Shown here one piece after another: positions 35,077 to 42,995 of a DNA stretch of 46,547 bases (positions are counted from its first letter, which is position 1; every line of letters begins with the position of its first letter). A program made the position numbers and the translations under genes. Under the pieces are notes generated by a model. It saw only the letters and a program-made list of their open reading frames with translations. It did no database searches and was not told the DNA's origin. Origin of the DNA: Oscillatoriales cyanobacterium CG2_30_40_61 (GTDB lineage: Bacteria > Cyanobacteriota > Cyanobacteriia > Cyanobacteriales > Microcoleaceae); contig MNYZ01000013.1 of assembly GCA_001873365.1 (NCBI GenBank), positions 1 through 46,547 of the forward strand. The letters are read 5' to 3'.

Positions 35077-35972
35077 GATTTCACAACTCCTGTTTTAAAG
35101 GGTTTTGTCTCGAATATTAATCCTAGTTTATCTTATCTTATAAATAATCAACTTGATAGATGCAACAACTTCTTTATTATCCATTGCATAACAGGGAATT
35201 AATTAATAGGAATTAAAACAGAGTCTATTCCCTTTGGTGTCGGGATTTAGACCTATAGATTCACTTTTTGTCACTTTATTCCAACAGAATCGTCACTTTT
35301 TGGCAACTTTTTTCCCTGAGTGGTTGGTAGTCTATTGCCATGATCAAATTTGTTCGACAGACCGTTCGACTTTTGGACATCGCACCGAGTCTTTTGACAA
35401 AAGATACCCATGCTGTGGAGTTTTTTTGACAAATAGGTGAGGTTTACAATCTGCTATCAAGCAATACAGGAGTTCCATCACATGGAGTCAACTTAAGCCG
35501 GAAACCTCTATAGCAGTCGCCATAACGCTTAGAACCTGGATTCGGAGCCTAAGCTCGAAGCGCAGACTGCGCCAATGCGGGTGCGGGACAGGTGATAAAT
35601 CTTGTCGGGCGTGAAAACGCGGATGTCCTAACCGCCAGGCGCGGTTGCTACAATTTCCCCAAACTTTCTGGAAAGTGGAATAATTTCTTTCCCCGCAACG
35701 TTAATAACAATCAGATGCTTAGGAGCGGAGTATTCTCAGCCTCACTCCTTTGAAACTTCTCCCAAATTTTATCAAAAAGGGAATAATTTATTTCCCCATA
35801 ACGTTTACCCAAATAGGATATCTAAGACTTCAGAAAAGTCAAGAAAATGTCAGGTTTTCTAGGCTGCTTTTAGCTTGAAGTTTACGAACTTTAGGTTCCT
35901 TCACCCGACACCAATAGATGTCAACTAAACCCTACCTAATAAACCTGAATTTAACGGGTAGTGGTGTAATCA
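35077..35972. other. 896-bp non-coding region upstream of glmS with hairpins and inverted ends
   Basis: No convincing protein gene on either strand. It contains 11-bp inverted repeats TTGGTGTCGGG (35234-35244) and CCCGACACCAA (35904-35914), three TCACTTT copies (35261, 35271, 35293), paired GTTCGAC (35352, 35364), CTTTTGACAAAAG (35391-35403) and a structured segment at about 35500-35650. Two 42-bp copies (35661-35702 and 35764-35805; 33 of 42 match) share GGAATAATTTnTTTCCCC. This holds more structure than a usual spacer. Confidence 0.7.
35505..35650 (+). ncRNA. Candidate structured RNA (orphan HEARO/IscB omega-RNA-like)
   Basis: Several perfect or near-perfect hairpins follow each other: TTCGGAGC-CTAA-GCTCGAA (35541-35559), GCGCA-GAC-TGCGC (35560-35572), GACAGG/CTTGTC (35587-35592 with 35601-35606, one G-U), GCGT-GAAA-ACGC (35609-35620, a GNRA tetraloop) and AACCGC-CAGGC-GCGGTT (35630-35646). 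GGACA (35586-35590) can also pair with TGTCC (35624-35628) to close a multi-branch. GC content is far higher than the surroundings, no open frame explains it, and the spacing is tight, so a stable RNA on the plus strand is likely. From recall the arrangement resembles HEARO RNAs that accompany IscB nucleases, but no IscB gene lies downstream. The plus-strand choice is based on the GNRA loop. Confidence 0.45.
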
Positions 35973-36017
35973 ATGGCACACTTTTTTAAGTCCCAATCGT
36001 TAATCAAATTTACCAAT

Positions 36018-36242
36018 ATGACACTCAATCCCGTTCTGACACAGACCTATAATCAACTCAGCAATCTCGCTGATTCAGATAACTTCTGGCAAGTTTTAGA
36101 GACCGCTTTTGGCACTCAATATAACCAAAGTGCCGCCGAAACTATCCGTTTCCAGTGGCAAAATCATGATTTTAGTCAACTTCCCCAAGTTGAGATTCTC
36201 GGGTCCATCAAAAACCCGGTTTCTGACCCAACCCATACCTAA
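36018..36242 (+). pseudogene. Truncated N-terminal paralogue of the FG-GAP protein
   Basis: From ATG at 36018 (an upstream in-frame ATG at 35973 is possible) it reads MTLNPVLTQTYNQLSNLADS, then NFWQVLETAFGTQYN and QWQNHDFSQLPQVEILGS. This matches the start of the cyanobacterial protein family whose next member begins at 36341, and the segment QLSNLADSDNFWQ...TAFG aligns with QLNNFASSADFKTQ...IALG there. It then runs into a AAAAACCCGGTTTCT palindrome, adding KNPVSDPTHT and a stop. So the repeat cut or fused a second copy of the N-terminal domain. Confidence 0.6.
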
Positions 36243-36312
36243 GAAACCGGGTTTTTCCCCAAAGCTCACGGGTGGAAAATCAACTTTTGTTAAAAACCCG
36301 GTTTCTGACCCA
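36210..36312. repeat. AAACCCGGTTTCT palindromic repeat, three copies
   Basis: AAAAACCCGGTTTCT (36210-36224) is an exact inverted match to 36242-36256, and a further direct copy with GACCCA lies at 36292-36312. The same core appears in the element at 17599-17700. It interrupts the coding sequence between the truncated paralogue and the large protein. Confidence 0.85.
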
Positions 36313-36340
36313 CTATCAACCCTTAACTATTAGTAAGACG

Positions 36341-39300
36341 ATGAAAACTCTCAACACTTTAGAAACAACGGAAACTTCTACGGTACAACAAGCGTTACAA
36401 ATTGCTAAAAATCAACTCAATAATTTTGCTTCATCTGCGGATTTTAAGACTCAGATGCAAATAGCATTAGGGAATCAGAGAAATTGGGAAACAACAGATT
36501 TAATTAATTTCCCGGCTATTGAAATTCGTCCTGCGGCTGAAATTAATAATGCGAGAGGTGCTTTTGCTGCTGCTACGAATACGATTTATTTATCCCAGGA
36601 GTTAGTGAATGAAAATACAGGGAATGTAGGGGCGATCGCTTCTGTTTTATTAGAAGAATATGGTCATTATATTGATGCTCAACTCAATGCGATAGATTCT
36701 CCTGGGGATGAAGGAGAACTTTTTGCTAATTTGGTTCATGGGAAAATATTAAATGAGTCGGACATTTTGAGTTTGTGGAATGAGGATGATAGTGCGATCG
36801 TTGTTTTGGATGGGGAAAGGGTGAGTATTGAGCAACAAGTTCAACCAGATACACTCAATTTTAAGGGTAGTAATGTTGCTGAGTGGGCGAGACCATTTAA
36901 TTTACCCGAAAGAATACCAGAAAAACCATTTCTTCCTGAGATCGCTATCAACAAATCTAATGAACCATTTACCCTTCCCGGTTTAAAATTCGACTGGGAT
37001 TTGAATGTTTCTGCTCAACTAGATCCGTATATTAAGTTAGGTCAAGTTGGAAAGATAGAAAATCTCGATTATCCTGTTAATATTCAAGTCAATACTCCTA
37101 ATCAAGTTAAGAGTGGTGAATCTTTTTCCATTACTGCTGGGGAACCAAGTGTTGAACCCACAACCGTATCTATCAATGGTAAGGGATTTGAATTACCCAG
37201 ACTTAGTGTTGATCTGAAATATAATGTGGGATCAACGGGTTTAAAGAATATTGTCGTGGGCAATCCAGCCGGACAAGAACAGGGGGGTAATATATTGTTT
37301 CCTGGATTTTCTACTCCACCTGAACCTATTCCTCTCCTGAATCCTGAAGGATCTATAGATTTCCTCGATGGCATTGTTTCTCTAAAATCTAAGTCTTTTC
37401 CTAAGGGAATTAGTTTAGATAAAGAAAAAAAACTGGTTCCCGATAGTAGTGGATTATCTCAAGTTATTGTGACAGGCCGGGAAAACTTTATTGAGGGTTC
37501 AATTGACATTGATAAAATTATTTCTCAAGCTGTTCCTCAACTCAAGATTTTAGAGGGAAAAATTAGTTTCCCTAATGACAACTCAGCAAAAGCCAAAGCT
37601 AAAGAAGCCCAAGAATACTTTGAACTTACAGTAGATGGGTTGCGAAATATGCAGACTCCAGAATCATTGCAAGTCGCAGAAGACGCTTTACAAGAAAAAT
37701 TACAGGCTGACGCTGAGGCGACAAAGGCAGAGGAGGATTTAAAAACAAAGCGATTATCAGTTGACTTAAAATACGAGCTTTTAGATTTAAAAGCTGTTTT
37801 AGGACTAGCCCTTCAGCAAGATATAAAATTCGATCCTGAACAAGTTCTTGTTACTATGTCGATCCCCGGTCAAGAACAGGGGCCTTTACCTATCGGGAGT
37901 TCATTTACATTTAATGCCCCCACAGAGGGATGTGGACTTTTAGAAGTTAACGCTAAGTATGAACTTAAAGGACAATTAACAAATGAAGTGGGAATGGCCC
38001 TCCAATTTTATGGTCAAATTGGGGGGCCGGCTCTCTCTGCTAATATCAAATCACCTATTATAGGATTAGGTAATCCTATTAATTTGCGGTTATTCAATTT
38101 AATAGGATTAGACGATCCTATGAAATTACCACCTAATGGTTTTGCTTCAGATCCACAGCCTATTATCGGTACTAAAGGTTTGGCTACCCTTGATCCAATT
38201 GATGTTAAGGATATTGTGGTTGAAAAAACCTACAAAATCCCCTATAATTTACCCGTTTCCATCTCGGATTCCAGTGTTCAAGAAGGAGATAGTGGCACTA
38301 AAGATATGGTGTTCCCAGTAACACTACGTGATACACCAAAGGAGGCAGTAACGCTATCATATAGCTCGCCTAAAGGTAATGGATCGGTCACAATTGCAGC
38401 AGGTCAAACCAGTGGTGAAATTAAAATTCCCGTAACAGGAGATACTCAAAAAGAAGCTGATGAAACCTTTACACTAACAGTCAAAGACCAAAATGGTAAA
38501 CTCTTTGCTGACTGTAAAGGTACAGACTCCGCTGAAGCAACAGGAACTATTATCGACGATGATGACGAGGACAAACCCAAACCTCCCCAACCCGAAATAC
38601 GTTTCCCAGACACAGGCGATCCCCACTTAGTCACATTCGACGGATTGCATTATGACTTTCAATCAGTCGGTGAATTTATACTCGTAAAATCCACAACTGG
38701 AGACCTAGAAATTCAAGTCAGGCAACAACCATTTAATAATAGCTCCTCCGTATCGATGAATACAGCCGTAGCTACCAAAATAGACGGTCAGCGAGTTGCT
38801 TTCTACGGAGGAGAAAAAACTCCTCTTTTAGTTGATGGTAAACCTACTGACATTCCCGACAATAGCTCTATTAGTGTCGGTAGCGGAAGTATCCATCGAA
38901 AAGGCAAAACTTATAGGGTAGTTCTTAACAAAGCAGGGGAACAACTTGTTGTCGACATCAACGAGTCTAATCCGCTCCTCGATGTTAACACTTACCTAGC
39001 TCAAGGTCGAGAAGGACAAATTGTCGGTCTGGGTGGCAATAATAACGGCAAAACCGACGATGATATTACCCTGCGCGACGGAACTGTACTCAGCCAACCC
39101 ATTACCCCCCAGGTTCTTTATGGTAAGTACGAAGATAGCTGGCGCATTTCTCAAGCAGAGTCCTTCTTTGATTACAAACCCGGTCAAAATACGGAAACCT
39201 TTACCAACCGATATTTTCCCTCAGAATACGTTACTATTGACGACCTCGACCCGGCGGATCGTCAGAAAGCTGAACAAATGGCACTGGCCGCAGGCATTAC

Positions 39301-41203
39301 CGATCCCACTATTCTCCAATCTGCAATTATTGACCTCGTACTCAGCAATTTTGACGAGTCATTTCTGCAAAGTGCCCTACGATCAAAAACCCCAGAAAGT
39401 TCCCTAATTATTCGAGTTGACCCGGAAGCAAAAGCTGATTTTACCAGCACCTTTGCCAATACCCCCGTTAAAATTAATCCCCTTAGTAACGATATCGTCA
39501 CCACAGGGATTCCCCTATCCTTAACTGGGTATGATCAAACCAGCGCTAAAGGCGGCACAATTCAACTCGATAATAACGGTACTCCCGACGATAAAACCGA
39601 TGATCAATTAACCTATACTCCCCCGACTAATTTTGTCGGCATTGATACCATTAATTATACCATTGCTGATGATCAAAAAACCGCAACAGGAACAATTACT
39701 GTTGCTGTTCCTGCCATAAACCTTAACGCTCTTAATGGTAACAATGGTTTTACTGTAACAGGTGCAGCCGGGAACTTTGCTGGCAGTTCTCTCAGTAATA
39801 TTGGAGACTTCAACGGTGATACCATTGATGACTTTATTGTGGGAGGATTTGCAGCCGATCCTAATAATATTAATGCCACAGGAGAAACTTATGTTGTCTT
39901 TGGAACCAATCAAGGATTTCCTGCTAACTTTGATCTCTCTACCCTCAACGGGACGAATGGGTTTATTATCGAAGGATTTGAAGCCGAAAGTTTTAGTGGT
40001 GGTGCAGTCAGTTCAGCCGGAGATATTAATGGAGATGGGCTAAAAGATTTAATCATTGGTGCTTTTGCCTCGGATTCCAATAGTCTCAATGATTCCGGTC
40101 GAACCTACGTTATTTTGGGTTCAAATCAAGGCTTCTCAACTCGGTTTAATCTCGCTAATCTTAATGGAAAAAATGGCTTTGCTATTAACAGTAATCAACC
40201 CTTAGATTATTCGGGTCTTGCTGTTAGTAGTGCTGGAGATTTCAACAATGATGGGTTAGATGATTTAGCCGTTGCAGCCCCGGCTGGAATTGATACCTTT
40301 TTGGGTAAAGTTTATATTGTCTATGGTCGTCTTAACGGTTTTCCTCCCGCCTTCAACCCCACCGATTTGCAAGGGGACGACGGTATCGTAATTAATCATA
40401 ATAACGGATTAGCAGGAACCACTGTTAGTAACGCAGGGGATATCAACGGAGATCAAATAGATGATTTAATTATCGGTGCAGAACAAGGCTCACTTGAAGG
40501 CAATCCTAAAGGGGGAGAAACCTACGTTTTGTTTGGCAAAGATGGGGGATATCAAAACGGATTTTCTCTATCAAACTTAGATGGAACTAATGGATTTACG
40601 ATCAAAGGTGATGGCTATTCTGTCTCATCTGTTAGCGGTGCAGGAGATATTAATGCGGATGGTTTAGAAGATATTATTATCGGTGTTTCTCAATCTCCAG
40701 GCAACAATCAAACCAATGCCGGAAAAGCTTATGTTGTATTTGGAACTCAAGCCGGATTTACTCAACAACTAGACCTGTTTACCCTGAATGGAAATAACGG
40801 ATTTGTGATTAATGGAATAGAACCCGATGAATTATTAGGAGGTTCAGTTAAAGGCGCAGGAGATATCAATGGAGACAAAATTGATGATATTATCATTGGG
40901 GCTTCAGGAGCCACTACAAACGGAATTAAAAGTGCAGGAAAAACCTATATTGTTTTTGGCAGTAATCAAGGATTTCCTGCTAGTTTAAATAGTTCAGATT
41001 TGAACGGTGAAAAGGGCTTTTTTATTAATGGAACTGCCGAAAATGAATTATCAGGCGTTGCTGTTAGCAGTGCCGGGGATATTAACAAAGATAGCGTTAA
41101 CGATATCCTCATCGGCGCACCTGGCAGTTTATTTGATAATACCGCAGGCAAGAGTTATGTTGTTTTTGGGAATTCCACCTTTGGTAATCAAGCCATAATC
41201 TGA
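36341..41203 (+). CDS. Large surface/secreted protein with Calx-beta, VWD and seven FG-GAP repeats
   Basis: About 1620 residues from ATG at 36341; an in-frame Met 23 codons earlier would read through repeat sequence and is unlikely. Order: a zincin-like N-terminal region (about 1-180) with LLEEYGHYIDAQ at about 102-113 in place of HExxH, so the first His is lost and catalysis is doubtful; beta-rich repeats (180-640); a Calx-beta domain (about 636-745, VQEGDSG, TFTLTVKD, then IIDDDDEDK); a VWD domain (about 757-915, GDPHLVTFDGLHYDFQSVGE); a cadherin-like domain (about 1030-1125, NPLSNDIVTTG, TPPTNFVGIDTINYT); and seven FG-GAP repeats (about 1130-1615, GDFNGDTIDDFIVG, GDINGDGLKDLIIG types) that could close a full seven-bladed propeller with Asp-rich Ca2+ loops. 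No classical signal peptide, as is usual for such cyanobacterial proteins exported by type I systems. Likely adhesion, matrix or cell-surface role. Confidence 0.85.
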   Translation: MKTLNTLETTETSTVQQALQIAKNQLNNFASSADFKTQMQIALGNQRNWETTDLINFPAIEIRPAAEINNARGAFAAATNTIYLSQELVNENTGNVGAIASVLLEEYGHYIDAQLNAIDSPGDEGELFANLVHGKILNESDILSLWNEDDSAIVVLDGERVSIEQQVQPDTLNFKGSNVAEWARPFNLPERIPEKPFLPEIAINKSNEPFTLPGLKFDWDLNVSAQLDPYIKLGQVGKIENLDYPVNIQVNTPNQVKSGESFSITAGEPSVEPTTVSINGKGFELPRLSVDLKYNVGSTGLKNIVVGNPAGQEQGGNILFPGFSTPPEPIPLLNPEGSIDFLDGIVSLKSKSFPKGISLDKEKKLVPDSSGLSQVIVTGRENFIEGSIDIDKIISQAVPQLKILEGKISFPNDNSAKAKAKEAQEYFELTVDGLRNMQTPESLQVAEDALQEKLQADAEATKAEEDLKTKRLSVDLKYELLDLKAVLGLALQQDIKFDPEQVLVTMSIPGQEQGPLPIGSSFTFNAPTEGCGLLEVNAKYELKGQLTNEVGMALQFYGQIGGPALSANIKSPIIGLGNPINLRLFNLIGLDDPMKLPPNGFASDPQPIIGTKGLATLDPIDVKDIVVEKTYKIPYNLPVSISDSSVQEGDSGTKDMVFPVTLRDTPKEAVTLSYSSPKGNGSVTIAAGQTSGEIKIPVTGDTQKEADETFTLTVKDQNGKLFADCKGTDSAEATGTIIDDDDEDKPKPPQPEIRFPDTGDPHLVTFDGLHYDFQSVGEFILVKSTTGDLEIQVRQQPFNNSSSVSMNTAVATKIDGQRVAFYGGEKTPLLVDGKPTDIPDNSSISVGSGSIHRKGKTYRVVLNKAGEQLVVDINESNPLLDVNTYLAQGREGQIVGLGGNNNGKTDDDITLRDGTVLSQPITPQVLYGKYEDSWRISQAESFFDYKPGQNTETFTNRYFPSEYVTIDDLDPADRQKAEQMALAAGITDPTILQSAIIDLVLSNFDESFLQSALRSKTPESSLIIRVDPEAKADFTSTFANTPVKINPLSNDIVTTGIPLSLTGYDQTSAKGGTIQLDNNGTPDDKTDDQLTYTPPTNFVGIDTINYTIADDQKTATGTITVAVPAINLNALNGNNGFTVTGAAGNFAGSSLSNIGDFNGDTIDDFIVGGFAADPNNINATGETYVVFGTNQGFPANFDLSTLNGTNGFIIEGFEAESFSGGAVSSAGDINGDGLKDLIIGAFASDSNSLNDSGRTYVILGSNQGFSTRFNLANLNGKNGFAINSNQPLDYSGLAVSSAGDFNNDGLDDLAVAAPAGIDTFLGKVYIVYGRLNGFPPAFNPTDLQGDDGIVINHNNGLAGTTVSNAGDINGDQIDDLIIGAEQGSLEGNPKGGETYVLFGKDGGYQNGFSLSNLDGTNGFTIKGDGYSVSSVSGAGDINADGLEDIIIGVSQSPGNNQTNAGKAYVVFGTQAGFTQQLDLFTLNGNNGFVINGIEPDELLGGSVKGAGDINGDKIDDIIIGASGATTNGIKSAGKTYIVFGSNQGFPASLNSSDLNGEKGFFINGTAENELSGVAVSSAGDINKDSVNDILIGAPGSLFDNTAGKSYVVFGNSTFGNQAII

Positions 41204-41299
41204 TAGAAACAGACAAGATTATAATCGGTCAAACTGTAGGGGCGGGTTCTGTAATCATATTCAATTCTCAGCAATAATATTCCTAAACTTGCCCTTCTT

Positions 41300-41317
41300 A
41301 AAAGCGATCGCTTTTTT
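41300..41317 (+). terminator. HIP1-centred terminator-like palindrome
   Basis: AAAAGCGATCGCTTTTTT: perfect 16-bp palindrome around a HIP1 octamer with a T6 run, 97 bp after the large protein. The stem has no loop, so it may equally be just a HIP1 site in AT-rich sequence. Confidence 0.4.
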
Positions 41318-41432
41318 GGGGAGGTGCGATCGCGTTGGTCACGAAAATATCGTGATCGTTTTTTTAGAGGGAAAGCGCGATCGCTCCGATCTCTTTCAGT
41401 TTTAGCTGATAATTGTCAAGCCAGTTTGCATC

Positions 41433-41494
41433 ATTTGTTGGTGGGGTTGGGGCGGGTTTTTATAAGTTGTCGATGGGTGTCAAATATTTAAGCC
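41433..41494 (+). repeat. 62-bp direct repeat, copy 1
   Basis: Starts ATTTGTTGGT and contains TTGTCGATGGGTGTCAAATA; 55 of 62 bases match copy 2 at 42191-42252. The two copies bracket the toxin-antitoxin pair. Confidence 0.85.
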
Positions 41495-41568
41495 AGAAGT
41501 TGATATTTAGTGTTATAATAATTATTAACATTAACCTTTTTGTGCAAACAATAGCCCAAATTTCTATT

Positions 41569-41817
41569 ATGACTCAAACAATCGTAAATGTATCAATTCC
41601 TTTGACCACAATCATAGAAGCCATCTCTCGTCTGGATTTAGAAGCTAAACATGAACTGTATAACTTACTAGAACAACAAATTCAGGAAGCCGAAGCTAAC
41701 CTCTCAGAAGTTGATATTTACGATTGGGGCATCAATGGTCAACCCCAAGGAAAACCAGTTGAATATATCCCAGGTTTAGGATTAGCAGTAATTGGAGGTA
41801 AAGATGTTCCAGCCTGA
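41569..41817 (+). CDS. Antitoxin of a PemK/MazF-type module
   Basis: An 82-residue protein starting MTQTIVNVSIPLTTIIEAIS and ending KPVEYIPGLGLAVIGGKDVPA. It has a helical N-terminal half (RLDLEAKHELYNLLEQQIQE) and an acidic, flexible C-terminal tail (DIYDWGINGQPQGKPVEY), the usual layout of an antitoxin whose tail wraps the toxin. The in-frame upstream open stretch (from 41413) covers a repeat and is not coding. It overlaps the toxin gene by 14 nt. I infer the role from its position in front of the toxin; it does not match a named antitoxin family that I can recall. Confidence 0.75.
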   Translation: MTQTIVNVSIPLTTIIEAISRLDLEAKHELYNLLEQQIQEAEANLSEVDIYDWGINGQPQGKPVEYIPGLGLAVIGGKDVPA

Positions 41818-42169
41818 TTTACTTTCAAGCGGGGATATTATCTTAGTTGCCTTACCCAGTCACATCCCGAGAAGACATGAACAGCAAGGCAACCGACCTG
41901 TAATTGTGATTGGATTGCCTTGGGGAGAAGTACGTTATCCAATGTTAATAGTTGTACCTCTGACAACTCAAACCGGATTATGGTCACGCCAAAATCCAAG
42001 CCTTTATCCCCGTTTAGAAGCCGGAGTAGGTGGTTTGACTCAATCTTCTGTAATTCTCCTGGATCAATTGCAGAGCATCGATCCTCGTCGAGTTCTAGCT
42101 TATTTAGGAACTTTAACACCTGAACAATATATACCAATTCAGTCTGGATTAATGCAGTTGTGCGGATAA
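41804..42169 (+). CDS. PemK/MazF-family endoribonuclease toxin
   Basis: A 121-residue protein from ATG at 41804, preceded by GGAGGTAA, a strong SD inside the antitoxin end. Motifs: SGDIILVALPSHIPRRHEQQ (the loop with Arg typical of MazF/PemK), NRPVIVIGLPW, MLIVVPLTTQ and LLDQLQSIDPRRV. MazF/PemK toxins cut mRNA at short sites, and the antitoxin blocks them. The overlap with the antitoxin points to translational coupling. No other module copy is present in this window. Flanked by 62-bp direct repeats. Confidence 0.85.
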   Translation: MFQPDLLSSGDIILVALPSHIPRRHEQQGNRPVIVIGLPWGEVRYPMLIVVPLTTQTGLWSRQNPSLYPRLEAGVGGLTQSSVILLDQLQSIDPRRVLAYLGTLTPEQYIPIQSGLMQLCG

Positions 42170-42190
42170 GCAAGCATTAATTAAAACGAA

Positions 42191-42252
42191 ATTTGTTGGT
42201 TGGGTGGGGGCGGGTTTATATAATTTGTCGATGGGTGTCAAATATCTAGGCG
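42191..42252 (+). repeat. 62-bp direct repeat, copy 2
   Basis: Starts ATTTGTTGGT and contains TTGTCGATGGGTGTCAAATA; matches copy 1 at 41433-41494 in 55 of 62 positions, same orientation. Confidence 0.85.
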
Positions 42253-42446
42253 AACCCACCCCTACGGTTCAATTGTTAATTATTCCTGAAATGCGATCGC
42301 CATTTTTTTAACAAAATGTAGGTGCGGGTTTCGCAACAATATTCAATACTAACCCCTGGCCGATCTAAACCCGCCTCTCTTAAATGCGATCATAGCTGAT
42401 CGGTTTTGTCGATGTCCGTGCCAACCCCGTCAACCGCCAATATCCC

Positions 42447-42476
42447 AAGAAAAAAGAGGGTGGAATTTCCCCCCTC
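42447..42476 (-). terminator. Intrinsic terminator of psaC
   Basis: GAGGG/CCCTC arms with internal GGAA/TTCC pairing; on the minus strand the stem is followed by TTTTTT. About 80 bp after the psaC stop. Confidence 0.75.
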
Positions 42477-42558
42477 CATGAAGATTGAACCCAGTGTAGT
42501 CTTTCCGGTGAAAGCAATACATTATGGATTAATATAAACCACTGCTTTGAGGCAGAGT

Positions 42559-42834
<276 letters not shown>

Positions 42835-42995
42835 TTACAAGTTCTGCCCTAAGTACAGATTAGAAGTCCAGCTTAATATGAGCGGAATCATCCCATATAT
42901 TGCATCACAATACCCCAGTGTTTCACTTCCAATACACATAAGGAAATAAAACTTTAAACAATTTGACAATTGAGTGTCTAAACGTGAACTGTCAA

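Larger units (their letters stand above)
41204..41568. other. Intergenic region with HIP1 cluster and terminator-like hairpins
   Basis: Three GCGATCGC octamers (41304, 41326, 41377) lie within 81 bp. AAAAGCGATCGCTTTT (41300-41315) followed by a T run is a terminator-like palindrome for the large FG-GAP gene. CACGA-AAATA-TCGTG (41341-41355) followed by ATCGTTTTTTT is another hairpin with a T run. A 62-bp repeat copy is at 41433-41494. Confidence 0.7.
42170..42558. other. Intergenic region with repeats and the psaC terminator
   Basis: Contains direct repeat copy 2 (42191-42252), a diverged repeat GTAGGTGCGGGTTTCGCAAC with ATATTCAAT similar to the region near 41241-41262, a CGATCA-TAGC-TGATCG hairpin (42387-42402) followed by GTTTTGTC, and the psaC terminator. 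No gene. Confidence 0.7.

Noticed and set aside
35234-35440. Open frame of 68 codons on the plus strand
   Set aside because: No SD, odd composition, and it overlaps serial TCACTTT and GACAAA motifs and the inverted-repeat end; better explained as non-coding.
41413-41568. N-terminal extension of the antitoxin
   Set aside because: It covers a 62-bp intergenic repeat that recurs at 42191; the ATG at 41569 begins the protein-like part.
41838-42173. Antisense frame over the toxin gene
   Set aside because: Fully opposite to a well-supported PemK/MazF coding sequence, with no motif of its own.
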